A stretch of 64,000 nucleotides of DNA from Oegoconia quadripuncta. Taxonomy: Eukaryota; Arthropoda; Insecta; Lepidoptera; Autostichidae. The notes beneath the pieces were generated by a model. That model searched no databases. It was not told where the DNA came from and saw only the letters and a list, made by a program, of their open reading frames with translations. Made by a program: the position numbers and the translations under genes. The stretch is from assembly GCA_949316235.1 (NCBI GenBank), contig OX438751.1:24767885-24831884 (forward strand), read 5' to 3'. This document shows positions 42,915-54,448 of this stretch, piece after piece; position 1 is the first letter of the stretch, and the number at the start of each line of letters is the position of its first letter.

Positions 42915-43767
42915 ACACACAGAAATACTTTTTATAATGATGCTGTTGATTCTGTTTTATCCAAAAATTATATTATACTTGTCACTATTTCTCTGAAATG
43001 CAGAAATATTTTTCGTACCTAATATTCTCGTAAATAAACTGTGACGTAACCGTTTAAATATTCATGTCTGTGGAGTCAATTAGAATTAGTGTTTCTTGAC
43101 AATCTCAATATCGAAGTTCAGTCATAGGCTTTGGACAAGGAAAACTGGGTGGAAATCGATGAAGAACCACAATTAAGTTGGATAATGTTTGGAAAACAAA
43201 TCTTCATTTCTCAAGGGTCCACAATAGTTCCGTATGCAAGATAATTTAACAACCATTCAGGGAGCATTCTGAACTAGTATAATTACAACGGGGCTTGCAG
43301 ATTTCGCGTCCAAGTCGCGCAACTTTGCCAATATCGCGGATGTTGGATGTTGAATCGACCCGGGCCTCTGATTTATGAACGTAATTCGCTTTCGCCAAAA
43401 GTACTGAATTGACAAGTTCACTTTTCGTATAAATTTTAATTTTGACGTACTTTTGACGGGCAGCTTTAATTGAATTGAGGGATGTGCAATAAATTAAGCA
43501 ATTGCACAAGGAAAAATATGTTGGGTTCATATTTCATTGTTTCGTTGTAGAACAAAACGGCGCCATTTTTGAAATTGTTGAAATTCGTAATTAATTAATA
43601 TCAAGACATTTGATTCTATTCTACTCTTATGTTTGCCAAGTGGTTGGGCATGTGCCCAAAGTCACATCGATCCAGTTGGGATGTTTCGCTGTTTTCACTC
43701 TCTCCTACTTATGGACTCCATAAATCTTATCATGTAACCTTGTAGAACAACCACATCCCTCATGCTT
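42915..43767. other. No gene seen
   Basis: Low-copy DNA; the minus-strand frame at 43246-43530 (94 codons) has no recognisable domain. Confidence 0.4.
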
Positions 43768-44235
43768 AAATGCCCATCACACTTACGACACGTTATAGTG
43801 ATTCGTTCACGATTCGGTCAGTGAGATTGTGGAACGCACTACCGCATGCAATCCGCGCAAGTCCATCGTTAGAAATTTTCAAGAAAAGAGTAAAAGAGCA
43901 TTATTTGTCTTTGTGATTTCCCCTCAGTATTATACTAATTATTTAATTATTTACCGTAATATGAGTATTGATAATGTATATACTTGTTTATACTTCGTAC
44001 TATATATATATGTATATTGGATAGGTTGTGTGGTATATTTATTTTTATATTATTATTTTTTTTTTTTTATAAAATAATTTTCAATTGTTGTGTACACTAT
44101 TTTCTGCCCAATCTAATAAACACTATGTATCTCTAAGGTTTGCTGGTAGAAAACTCTATCGGAGTTAAGCTCGCCTTTGTACATTTTATATACAATGCAT
44201 ATTTCTGTAATAATTTTGTGTACAATAAAGATATT
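43768..44235 (+). pseudogene. LINE C-terminus and 3' UTR
   Basis: Plus strand reads TTRYSDSFTIRSVRLWNALP, then HAIRASPSLEIFKKRVKEHY and LSL with a stop at about 43915. The R-L-W-N-x-L-P-x-x-I and F-K-x-x-x-K pattern is the C-terminal signature of a non-LTR reverse transcriptase ORF. It differs in detail from the jockey-type ends here, so it is another lineage. An AT-rich 3' region of about 300 bp, with 'gtacaataaagatatt', ends near 44235. An upstream in-frame stop marks decay. Confidence 0.6.
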
Positions 44236-44444
44236 AAGATGTAAGGTAGTGGAAATAGCATGTAGTCACCAGGTTCGTGGTATCCCTTACACAGATGACG
44301 CATACGCCTTACAGCCTTAGCCTCACACAGGTGCTTTATTGATTCCCTTTCTTTATTGCACGCTCTGCAAGTTCAATTTTTAGCTAAGTTCATGTTAAAT
44401 AAGAGGTCGCTTTACTGATCTTTCAGTGAGGTCTGCAACATTAT

Positions 44445-44668
44445 GATGACCGATTGGTGTAGTGGACAGTGACCCTGTCAGCGAAACCAACGGTTGCGGG
44501 TTCGAATCCCGCGACGGGTAAATGTTTGTGTGATGAATATGAACATTTATTCCTGAGTCAAGGATGTTTATATGAATATTTATGTATATTTATCCGTTAT
44601 CTAATATCCATAGTACAAGCTTGCTCAGTTTGGGACTAGATGATTGGTGTTTGTGTCCGAAATATTTT
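44445..44668 (+). repeat. SINE-B copy 5 (complete)
   Basis: Head 'gaccgattggtgtagtggac', B box 'gcgggttcgaatcc', full body and 'gtgtccgaaatattt' 3' end with a T-rich tail. Confidence 0.87.
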
Positions 44669-44952
44669 TTTTTTTTTTTATTATTATTGCCCATAAAATG
44701 TGTAAGGCCGTTGAGCATTGTTCTACCTCTGAGCGGGGTGCTCTCTAACATGAGCAGTTAAAACCGTGTGGATGACACTCATAGAGACTCCCATGAATGA
44801 CTCTGGTGTAATCAGATTTTGTTTCGAGCCCTTTCTTATTAGATAGCAATCCATGTTATTAAACTCCCCAAAGTTCTAAATGATTAATACCAAAGTAGGA
44901 AAATTTTAGATAACCAATCAACCGAATTCCAGAACACGTTTTGTAATCGTAC

Positions 44953-45168
44953 TTACACGAAATGTTGAAAACGAAATGTAAGCAATGCAGAAAACGGATT
45001 CAAGATCGCTATCATGCGGGAAGTAGCATTACCTCGTTGAATGGCAATACTGATGCATTGGCCAAGGTAAGCGCCAGCGATCGCCGGATACCTCAGTAAG
45101 GCGAGTGGATAAATCCTTAAAGATCTTCCGAGTTTCACGTCCTCAACATTCCAATGTCTCCATACCAA
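44953..45168 (-). pseudogene. Retrotransposon C-terminal relic (QRGN motif)
   Basis: The 71-codon minus frame contains HWNVEDVKLGRSLRIYPLA and then AGAYLGQCISIAIQRGNATS. The second string matches the conserved end of the module at 19085-19270. Frame beyond the motif is unrelated, so the copy is truncated or recombined. Confidence 0.55.
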
Positions 45169-47617
45169 AAATTTGAAAACCTAAGTGTTAAATTTGCTTA
45201 CTTGAAGCTTGAAGAAGAAGGAAAAATTATGATAAACATAATGCCAGTTGAAATGAATACAAACTTGTAGATCACATAAGCCGATTCTGTAAAATCTGTA
45301 ATTTATTCGAAGGGCTAAGTATACTTTTGCAATTAAAAGTGAAACAACATAATAATGAACAAAATTCACTCTTGTAATACAAAACCTTTTTATAAAGAGC
45401 AATCCTTTGAGGGTGTTGCTTCTATTTTTTTCCTTCGGCTTTGACTTGAAGTATTATACATAATTTGATAAAATATATGTATGCAAAGGTATAAGAAGAT
45501 GTTATTGGTGAAAATATATTTTTCCAAGTCCTTATTAAAATATAAAATAAATAATCAGATCCTATCACGTGTAACCAAGGTTTGAATGCAAAGTTAAGCG
45601 TATGCAAATCCGTAAAGATCCCAATCCACCAAAGACATAGCTAGAATGTAAAACTTTATAAATAAAAGAGAATGTGACCAATTTGTCGAAGCTTCAAGTA
45701 ACAAGTATACTGGAGCTGCAAAGATAATGCTAATTCGGGTAAGCGTTAAAACTCTTTTATTAGCTGTAACCGAGTCTGCCATCAAAATTGTTACACAACT
45801 TTGTATCTTTTACTTCTGATCTTAAGAATAAAGATGGAAATGCACCCAAAGCTATGGGAGAATGAAATGTTTCCAAGGTCATTTTGTCTTGTGATTTTAT
45901 GATCAGAGAACTAGATCACCTTCCGTTTTTAATTCTCACTCGAGTTTGTTCTTACATACCATCTGATAGCCGGAAAGACATCAAAAGTATGGTACCTGTA
46001 ACAAAATTATTAGGATTAATGTTTGGAAATAAGCAATATCATGGAGGAGGAAGATAAAGTTTAAGAAATTGCTTAGATAATAATTGTCAATTAAGACATG
46101 TCTACTCTACCATGAAGCAAATATTCTGATTCTGACGGTCTACATACTCACCGCGTAGTTAAGTAATTATTCGACCTGAAAACCTATGGATAGTAGAGTC
46201 GATCTCAGAAAAGCAGGGCGGCGTGAGGTCTTGAAGGTCACTCTTAAAGAGGTGTGGGAGACCCGAGACAGGAAGTATGACATTGCTGATACATCTCAGT
46301 AGAATCTCCTCGCTTTCAGTATTGCGAAGGTTTTAACGCCTGCAGTCTCAGACGTTCACTCATCCTCACTCAGAAACACTATCAAACTTGCACAAATATA
46401 CCTAATTCTTCTTTTATAGGCTGCTTTGTTGCGAAAAAACGTTGTTGCGTCAATCGTCCGGAATTGTAAAAAATTCCTAGACCAGCGCGATCCAACTCTC
46501 AGTTAATTTGTGATATTTGATAAAATCTATGACCGTCTAAAGTTGCTTAGACTAGAAAGTAACTCGGTTGATGACTCTTTGGTTGGCTATGAAAAGGTCT
46601 TGTAAAAAACTGGAGTGTGTAGACCACACCATAGATTGGGTGGTGCTGTAATTACACTTGTCGTCATTAGCACAACTACACATCTTCGTAAGTTTCCAGT
46701 ACTTAGATCGAAGTCGAGATCGAAGATAGAAGATAGAGCGACAATTTTCCAGACAGGCCAGGAGAGATTGCTTACTGGTGGTAGTTTTCCCTCAATGGGA
46801 ATATTACCGGGTAATTTGACTAGTTCTATCCCGACTTTAGATAGGTTTATATCGAGTAGCTCTGTCTTTCAGATAAAACTGTCAGTTCAAAGCCAACACA
46901 GCTTATTTAAAAAGACTCAAACTGCTTGAGCCGACTTCAAAACTCTGCCTTTTAAAATCTGAAGTGTAAAAAGCCATCTAGCAAAACTCGCTCCAGCACC
47001 GCCTTTACATCGCTTCCAATTTGTTGCAAGCGAGACTTTATTGATGGCAATCTTAAGTACTAGATCCACTACTTAACTTTGTTATACCGGCTGCCGCATA
47101 TAAATCAACTCAGCAACAATTTAACCCGCTTTTAATGCGTTTCCTGTCAACTTTTATCATATAAGTTTACCTGCTCAATATCCTTTTTAAATAATGTTTG
47201 CCGCCAAGTTGAAATTGAATTCGGTCTCTTTGAAAGAATAAGCGGACAGTAAGAAATTAGTTTTGGTATCTTATGCGACACATTCTTCTAAGAAATATAT
47301 TTTCCATTTAACATTCTTTAGATGATAGCGAAGTTCAAGGTCAGATATAGAGAGAATGATGTTAGGCTTTCACAATATATATCACAACAACCGACCCCCA
47401 ATCCTTGTTCAGGACTTGTTCTGGAGTCCATAGGAACGATCGTAAATGAACTTTATGGTTATAGGAATCTCGCAATTTATGAGTTTAGCAGTTTATTAAG
47501 TTTTATTACTAGTGTACGTGCACTAATACTGAGGCAGTTTTCCCATGAATATCTAATACTGAATTAAAGAGGAATGGTATAAAAAATTTATAGTTAATAG
47601 TCAAAAAGATTCATTGC
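45169..47617. other. Long low-copy stretch, no gene proven
   Basis: About 2.4 kb with no copy of any repeat family seen here. Three minus-strand frames (45181-45402, 45422-45607, 45594-45785) are hydrophobic and aromatic-rich, and overlap only in decayed fashion. A minus-strand TTACAG / GTATGT pair frames about 36 bp at 45968-46003. These could be remnants of a membrane-protein gene, but nothing is recognisable. The plus frame at 46615-46929 has no domain either. Confidence 0.35.
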
Positions 47618-47709
47618 ATTAAGTGAAGATGAGGTAGAAAGTGGAAGCGTACTGACCCGGAAACCCCAACACATTTGGGGGACTGGCTATCTTATCGCTG
47701 ACAACCGGA
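47618..47709 (-). repeat. SINE-C internal fragment
   Basis: 'ttaagtgaagatgaggtaga' to 'gctgacaaccgga'; neither end present. Confidence 0.75.
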
Positions 47710-47764
47710 TTTATAATTATGTAAATATAATAATTTTTATTTTCCTAGTAGATATCTAATCTAA

Positions 47765-47971
47765 CAAAAATTGGAATTGCGATGTTTGTTTATAACTCAA
47801 TCACGGCGAAACGGATGAACGGATTAGGATATATAAGTAGAACTTACCCTGGATTAAAACAGGATAATTTTTATCCCGATAAAGTGAGTAGTTCCCGCTG
47901 GATAAACAAATTAAACATAACCGCGATAAAGCTATCACAGGCAGGCGAAGCCGCAGCCGAAGCTAGTTATA
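47765..47971 (+). mobile_element. Helitron-like non-autonomous element, copy 2
   Basis: Plus strand with 'ataactcaatcacggcgaaa' in the 5' part and a 3' end 'ggcgaagccgcagccgaagc' then TAGT. Inverted relative to the copy at 49383-49612, with which it shares the 'cacggcgaaacgg' block and the hairpin-type 3' end. The 64-codon frame at 47782 is a by-product. Confidence 0.5.
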
Positions 47972-47976
47972 AATAA

Positions 47977-48400
47977 AAAATAATAATCTTTATTGTTTCA
48001 CACACAAGGTAAATAGTAAGAAAATATCTAAATAACAGCATTATTACAAAATTCAGGCCCAAATATACTATTTCACTTGTGAGAGACTGACATCTGAACT
48101 AGGAAAATAAACCTGTTTTTCAGATTGCCAGGCTCTCCCCCTAAGTGTCGCAGGCACCCCGGGCACACCAAGCGCCCCGGAGCGACCGGGGGGGGGGTGT
48201 CGTCGCATCGGGCCTGTCGCGCCTCATACCGCTCGCTGATCGCGGTGTGAAGCACGACAGCGCCCCCTATGGAGGGTGCGCTAGACGCCCTCCATAACCA
48301 TAACCGTCTCGCCGTCCTCCAGGCTGTAATAATGTTATTGTATCGATACATAACGATATACCAACAATTAAAAAAGTGGAAACAGTATAACATAGTTCAG
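47977..48400 (-). repeat. LINE 3' end with GC-rich coding part
   Basis: Minus strand: GC-rich block (48120-48330) followed by 150 bp of AT-rich UTR ending in 'caataaagattattatt'. The GC-rich block contains a run of ten G (plus strand, about 48189-48198). A 106-codon minus frame spans it, but the homopolymer makes the true frame uncertain and I cannot assign the clade. Confidence 0.4.
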
Positions 48401-49004
48401 AAAAGAATAGATGATAAAATAAAATAAAAATAAAATAAATTTATGTAATATAATGTATCATGTAAAGTAAATAATATTATAAGGAAGTTCAATAAGAACC
48501 ATAAAAGATAACTTTCCAAACCATGTCAACACTTCACCCTCTCGTTTAGCACGATTTCAACAACTATAATTTCACTAATTTACTAGCGTGCATATCGGCC
48601 ATTATGAACTTTACAATAGAATTGAACTTAAGTTATTTGCCCACCGTATCGCGTGTGCAACGAGACGTTTCACAGTAAACAACACAAATCTCAATTAAAC
48701 AAATTTAAAGATAACATTTTCAACGGAATTAAAGAAGTTGTTAATTTTTGGTGAAAGGCCGCCAGTTATTAAGTTAGCTGATTGAGTTTAGCAAGAAAAA
48801 AATAAACAAGGTTTATGCTGTTTGTACAATTTGGACGGCAGTGAAATAATAAAGATAAATCGTGATGGCATTAATGAATAGGCATGTTTTAACTGCATAC
48901 CTAGGTTACAAATTAAATGCAGTAAACAGGACTCATTAAATGGCTGAAACCGCTGGACTAAGATGAAACGGATAACGCAATAGATTAGAACCCACAAAGC
49001 ATTA
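48401..49004. other. No gene seen
   Basis: AT-rich low-copy DNA, beginning with an AAAT-type low-complexity stretch (48418-48445). Confidence 0.4.
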
Positions 49005-49330
49005 AATCGCCTCAATGGCTCAATATAAACAACGTAGAGTTTACGAATCAGAGGTCGCGGATTCGATCCCCCAGCGGGGTACATGTACTCGGTTTGGTTA
49101 GTGGTAGGGCATTTTAAATGTCCGCCTGGCTAGTTACCACCAACGTATCTAAATCTGCCGCCAAACAGCAATGTTAATAACATTGTTGTGTTCCGGTTGT
49201 CAAAGATAAGATAGCCATTTCCCCAAATAAGATGGGGTTTCCGGGTCAGTACGCTTCCATCTTCGGCCTCATCTTTACTTAACGTCAGGTGCGATTGAGG
49301 TCAAGTGATAACCCGTTGTGTATAAAAAAT
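49005..49330 (+). repeat. SINE-C copy, full length
   Basis: Head 'atcgcctcaatggctcaata', B box 'cgcggattcgatccc', full body and tail. A minus-strand frame over the head is spurious. Confidence 0.85.
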
Positions 49331-49382
49331 AGCTTACACATAAATTCCTTTTAATTTTATATTTTTTTTATTCTATTTCTTA

Positions 49383-49612
49383 CTAACTTTCAGCCCGCGG
49401 CCTCGCCTGCGTGGAAAAACCTTGTCGCGGATATGTTTAATTTGTTTGTCCCGCGGGAACTACTCACTTTATCTGGATAAGAAGTATCCTATGTCATAAA
49501 ACAGGGTATATTCTACCTATATACCAAATTTCATCCAAATCCGTTTGACCGTTTCGCCGTGATTGAACAACAACCAAACAACCAAACTTTCGCGTTTAGA
49601 ATATTAGTTATA
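49383..49612 (-). mobile_element. Helitron-like non-autonomous element, copy 3
   Basis: On the minus strand: 'ataactaatattctaaacgc' at the 5' end, and a 3' hairpin 'gcaggcgaggccgcgggctg' before 'aaagttagt'. The final CTAGT of copies 1 and 2 has become TTAGT. Confidence 0.48.
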
Positions 49613-51790
49613 TGGAAGAGCATTAGTTTTTTAAAACAAATAAAACCCTCTGCTAATAAGAAGAGGTGCCCCAATTAGTAGAGACGTAAGGTTGTTGATA
49701 TATGACGTATTACTTCAATAATCTAAAAGTAATGAAGCGGCTTAACTGAGACCCAACAACCGAAAATTTAAGTAAAGAGTAACGAAGCGAATACCTTTAC
49801 GTAAGCCAACAAGGGTAAGCCAGAATCTATCTAATCAGAGGAAAATCCTTTCAATGATACGAGACCCAATTCAGAATAATCATATTCTCAAAGTGAGGAT
49901 TAGACTATACTCTCGCGAGTGTAATTGAGCGAAAGTTTTTGAATAGACCCCTTCAATATTGCTCTATTGGTGTTGCCTCCCTGGGGCCTGGAATTGTGTT
50001 GTTGGAGCAACTAAGATATTGAGGACATTACTCGTGTTTAGACTTTGAATGTTCGTTGCGATGATAATTTGTATTGGTCAATCGCTAGGGCGTACCTACT
50101 GCTTTCCAGTGACGCGCACAGGGTTTTGTCACAGAGTAGGCAGAAAGATGAAATTTGTAAAGAAAGAAAATAATAACTTACTCTTAAAGCCATCTTCTCA
50201 ACTGTTTAGAATATTTTTCTGTTCACATAGTATGAATCAACCGTCTTGAAAATGCATTTCGAAGAACGTTTGCAATTTACTAAGGTATAGGCACATTATT
50301 TTCTGCCTGTGTGGAGGGCACGCCACTGCTGCTACCTCGTATGGCATCTTGTCTAAGTCAAAGTCAAAATATTCTATACATATAATGTAGTCATATAGTG
50401 TAACGGTGTCGTTCTTTTGAGCTGATATTCATTGGTGGATTTGGGTTATTCGAGTTCAAATTCGAAATTTTAAACTAATTGACTGACTGATGAACGGACA
50501 AATCCTTTTTTTTTGACACATCGATTTCCAGATTTAACTCAGTCTCACCCCTATTTTAATCATTCTTACATCTCAATAGGTTTTTTTTAGTTTTAAGACC
50601 CTTGTACTACCTGTTTCTCTCAATAAATAAGTTGGTGTGGTGATCCGTGTTCTGTTTTTACCCTGGCCTGAGCTGTCGCGCCCCTTCTGTACATATACAC
50701 CTCGAGACTCGACCCAGCTGGGTAAAGGTGGGCTGGGAAGGTCACAATAGAGTGTATTAATACATATTTTGAGGTACGTACTGCTCATTCTAAACGTTAT
50801 TTGTCTATCAAAGAGGAATCAAGAAAAGCAATGGTTTGTTCTTTTTTTTTTAAAGAAACAGGTATTTATATTACCAAGGGAAAACTCCGAAATAGAATGG
50901 CATGCAAACGAGCTGGTTCTGTCTAAGGATGATTATCATCCAATATCTTATAAGATTATGTATATCAACCGGAACCTTATTGAAAAAACGTATTGACATC
51001 ATCATAAGTGATCCTATATATTTTTGACACATTAGATTATATTAAAAGAGCTGACTTTAATGTTATTTCCGTAGGTAGTCTTGTGACTTGATTGCAAATT
51101 ATTCACCCAAACAGTACTCACGGAAGACATACAAACTTCGTTGCTGCAGTACACAAATAGAGCGTACCGTGCAGTCTTCTGACATAGACACAAACAAGAA
51201 CTTACTTGCATCAAACATCTCATTAGGCATCATTCAAACCCATACCAGATACCTAAGTTACTTTATTTTCTTTTCTGAAGAGTGAAAGGACGAACTAATA
51301 ATATTGTTTAAAGCACTCGCACCCGAAGAGTATACTCAGCTTTGCAGATCGTTACATAAAAACTGCCATTTCAACACCCAAGGCTTATTTTCTGTTTGGA
51401 ATGGTAAAAAGTCGAATACTGCGTGAGTCGTCACAGCAGCGACTATCACATAGCTCATATTATAGTAGACAGTATCACCAATGGCCCGTACCAAATGATA
51501 AGGAAAGATTTCATTATATTAAGTCAAAAACACCGCCTCTGTACCAAGATCGTGCTAAATTCAATTTATTATGACAACTCGATATACATTCCTCGGGTTT
51601 TATTACATAATTTCATCGTTATCGTCATCGGTTACGTTCTGACATGTCATTGGTTGGCTCATCGCTCACTCGGTAATTTGACGGTTTCTCATTGGTCAAC
51701 GTAATCGATGACTATACCGATGAAGTTACAGAATCTAAGGGCTGGTTATATGGACTTCAAAAAGGTGTCTACCAAAACGTTTGACCGAAG
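49613..51790. other. Long low-copy stretch, no gene proven
   Basis: No recognised repeat except a weak SINE 3' tip at 49668-49705 ('gtgccccaattagtagagac') and a LINE tail with TCAAAG units at 50357-50375. Frames up to 93 codons (for example 51423-51704) lack recognisable domains. Confidence 0.4.
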
Positions 51791-51915
51791 AACGTTTGAC
51801 CGAAGAACGATTGATCGAGAAAGCAGTACATTGCGGAGTTTGTTCATTATTAAAAATTTTAATTAAAACAAACTCCGCAATGTACTCCGGATCAATCGTT
51901 CTTCAGTCAAACGAT
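51791..51915. repeat. Palindromic element, about 48-bp arms
   Basis: Left arm 51791-51844 ('gaacgattgatcgag', 'gtacattgcggagtttgtt') pairs with right arm 51867-51915 across a 22-bp AT-rich loop. Just outside the left arm, 'cgtttgaccgaagaa' is present twice in tandem (51778-51808). No coding potential. Fold-back or MITE-like. Confidence 0.75.
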
Positions 51916-53190
51916 TTCCGGGGTATATTAGTTTATAATTTCGGTGGTTTTTTCGCATGATTCTTTTAACACCATCGGTTCAGTAGTTTTTTTGTAGTTA
52001 TGGTAAACAACAGAAATAGCATTCGATAATTAGACGATTGTGTAGTTTATGAACAGAGAAACTGGATGCGTTTGGGTTTGTACGGAAAAAGGACAAAATA
52101 AATTGAAACGTTCGTATCTCAACCAGTTATTTTCTGTTTATATGAAAAAATATCTTTCGAAATCCGCGCTACTCTTGAAAGTAAGTCAATCTACATTATA
52201 GTCACTGTTACATATTGCAAGTCAGCAGCATTTCGCCGCAACAATATGCCGTATTAGTGAAAATACAAAATTTTTGTGGTGTAATTTCCTATAATTTTAA
52301 AGTTCCTGATTTTTTGTAGAAGGATAGAGTACCCAACAGAGGTATAGTACAGGTATTTAGTTACAAAACTACACTATTAAATTAAAGTTACCATTGTGAA
52401 CTTCCTTGCGTTGTATATAGAAGATGCTAATATACAATTTGGAAATTTTATTTATTACCAAAAAAGTATTTTTACAATTCTTATAATTTATACCTAAGTA
52501 CTTAAAAACACTATACAACTAATATTACGTAGGTACGCTATAAAGTTATTGCAGAGTTCATATAGGTTAAACCTGTACACTGTATAAAATAATTTTCAAA
52601 AAATTAATCAATTGCATCTTTATATTTTCTAAAAATAGTTTATGGAGTCGTGATATTTGCCCACGATGAAATTCATAAACATAAAGAATGTATTCATCGA
52701 TTTTTTTTGAAAATAAATCTAAGTACGATTATATTGTTAGACGCAATGAAATTTACAGTGGTAATTTTAATCTAATAGACTATAATTTTATTACTAAATA
52801 CCTATATTATGTCTAAAGCAAACTACCGATTTATTAGAAAACATTTATTCTATCACTGATCGGTGTGCAAGAAATCAAGGCCTTTAAGAATATAGGAAGT
52901 TAAAAGAATCCTAACTGGACTATATGACATCAAGCTCTGGAGAATGTAGACGAACGATGTTGAACTACTGCGTAGCTTTTTATATGATGGAACCACGTAC
53001 TTAGTTTGAAGACAAACATCGTCGTCAATCATCCACACCCCACAGGGAGGTGCGATGACATTAACTTTGAACTATTCACAAAATGTTCTAGAAAATAATA
53101 TATAGCATGTGCGTAAGTCCTTTGTTTTTCTGTGATGTGACTGAAATTAGTTATTGTCCTATCCGAACTTTCGGTACAATTTTGCCGTTT
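51916..53190. other. No gene seen
   Basis: AT-rich low-copy DNA; frames are short and unsupported. Confidence 0.45.
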
Positions 53191-53466
53191 GATATCATCA
53201 TCAGCCCGTAAACATTCCACTGCAGGGATATACCTTCTTTCGTATATGAGGGAGTATGGTCCGTGATCCACCACGCTGACCCAATGCGGGTTGGGGAGTT
53301 CACATGCCTTAAAATTTTTGTTTCTCAGGCAAGCAGGTTTCCTCACGATGTTTTCCTTCACCGTTTAGGAGCAGTCGGATAAATGCACATAAGTAAATAT
53401 AAAAACTCATTGGTACATGGCCTGCCTGGGAATCGAAACCGGACCTCCCAAATTGGGAGACGGCGT
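53191..53466 (-). repeat. SINE-D copy
   Basis: Minus strand: head with 'cctgggaatcgaaaccggac' (complement of the B-box region), body with 'ccttcaccgtttaggagcag', 3' end 'atcatcatcagcccgtaaac'. Confidence 0.8.
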
Positions 53467-53823
53467 CTTCCCGCTGCGTTCGTAGAAATCTCAGTTTTAT
53501 ATCAAAGTAGAAACCATGGAGTAAACCATAAAAGATTATTGCAGGAGTTTGTAATATCTCTAACCTACCGTAATAGGGTTGACGATAGTTAAATAACTTA
53601 TACTTAAATTAATGTTGTATTAGTGAGAAGAGATAAAAACGATTCTTTAATAAAAAATATGCAGCATCTTTATATTTTGTCACGATTTTAAGAGTAAAAC
53701 AACATTATAACTTATATATATATGTCGGCGGAAATGGGTTCGGGATGGGTGGGACCGGGACGATAGTGCCAGTCGCGTGGTAAAGGGTGGCTCGGGCAAA
53801 GGCGATATTATTGCAAGCTACTA

Positions 53824-54051
53824 TAGTTCTCGAGGCGTAAGCTCAGCTTTGCATTTGTGTGAGTGACGTCAAGCTGCTAGCGGTACAAGAGGTGAAGTGC
53901 GGCATGTGCGCGGCAGGGAAGCGACGCGCAGCGGACACGCCGCGCCTCAGGCCGCGTTTAAACAATGCGCGGGACGCGCTGCGCCACAAGCCGTATCTCT
54001 ATCTGTGTGCACTCACACAAATGCAAAGCTGATCTCACGCCTCGAGAACTG
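53824..54051. mobile_element. GC-rich MITE with 42-bp terminal inverted repeats
   Basis: Left repeat 53824-53865 ('tagttctcgaggcgtaagct' onward) pairs with right repeat 54010-54051 with 3 mismatches in 42. TA flanks both ends (53822-53823, 54052-54053), as for Tc1/mariner-type elements. The 144-bp interior is strongly GC- and CpG-rich, unlike the neighbourhood. No transposase frame; the 115-codon plus frame crossing it is spurious. Confidence 0.82.
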
Positions 54052-54073
54052 TACAGGCGATTATACCACGTAT

Positions 54074-54448
54074 TCACATTCGATTATGATCATGAAACCT
54101 GAGATGCTTTCTATTGAAGAGAAAACATGTGCACGCCCCTCGTGCCATACAACTTGGCCCCCGCGTGCACTCTGTGGAACTCAGCCGTACCTTGTCCATA
54201 GATCCTCCTTGCTCAAATTCCATAATAAAAGTCTTATTCAGTAACGACTCACCGGATTCTTCAAGCGTCGATGGTAGTAGGTAATCAGAGTCCCTCATGG
54301 CCGTTGATGTCCAGTGATGGTCCGACTGCTTCGACGGCTGGTAGCAAAGTGTGTCCCATTTTCGATGTGAAGACCTAATATAACTGTTAACGTCGTCATA
54401 TCGCCGTTTCCGGCGATACCAGCGCCACCAGGCCCACTTCCCATTAAC
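54074..54448 (-). CDS. Hypothetical exon-like ORF
   Basis: The minus strand is open from a stop at about 54450 to a stop at 54074, about 125 codons. It reads KWAWWRWYRRKRRYDDVNSY, SSHRKWDTLCYQPSKQSD and MRDSDYLLPSTLEESG. An in-frame Met lies at 54298. A sequence fitting a splice donor (GGTGAGTC) follows LEES at about 54250, and an AG acceptor-like site precedes at about 54380. The three frames over 54250-54380 all look fairly protein-like, so the true frame is unclear. It is more GC-rich than the flanks and shows no copy of any repeat found here. It may be an exon, a decayed element or chance. I do not recognise a family. Confidence 0.25.
   Translation of the reverse strand, partial: VNGKWAWWRWYRRKRRYDDVNSYIRSSHRKWDTLCYQPSKQSDHHWTSTAMRDSDYLLPSTLEESGESLLNKTFIMEFEQGGSMDKVRLSSTECTRGPSCMARGACTCFLFNRKHLRFHDHNRM

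Noticed and set aside
45181..45785. Remnants of a membrane receptor gene
   Set aside because: Three minus frames are hydrophobic, but no family motif, consistent splice sites or conserved spacing could be seen; AT-rich codons alone give Phe/Ile/Tyr-rich frames.
46615..46929. 104-codon plus-strand ORF as a host gene
   Set aside because: Ser/Thr/Arg-rich without a recognisable domain or splice context; length is within chance expectation for 64 kb in six frames.
47782..47976. 64-codon plus-strand ORF
   Set aside because: Lies wholly within a Helitron-like non-coding element present in other copies without a conserved frame.
53897..54244. 115-codon plus-strand ORF
   Set aside because: It crosses the interior and right inverted repeat of a GC-rich MITE; composition explains the open frame.
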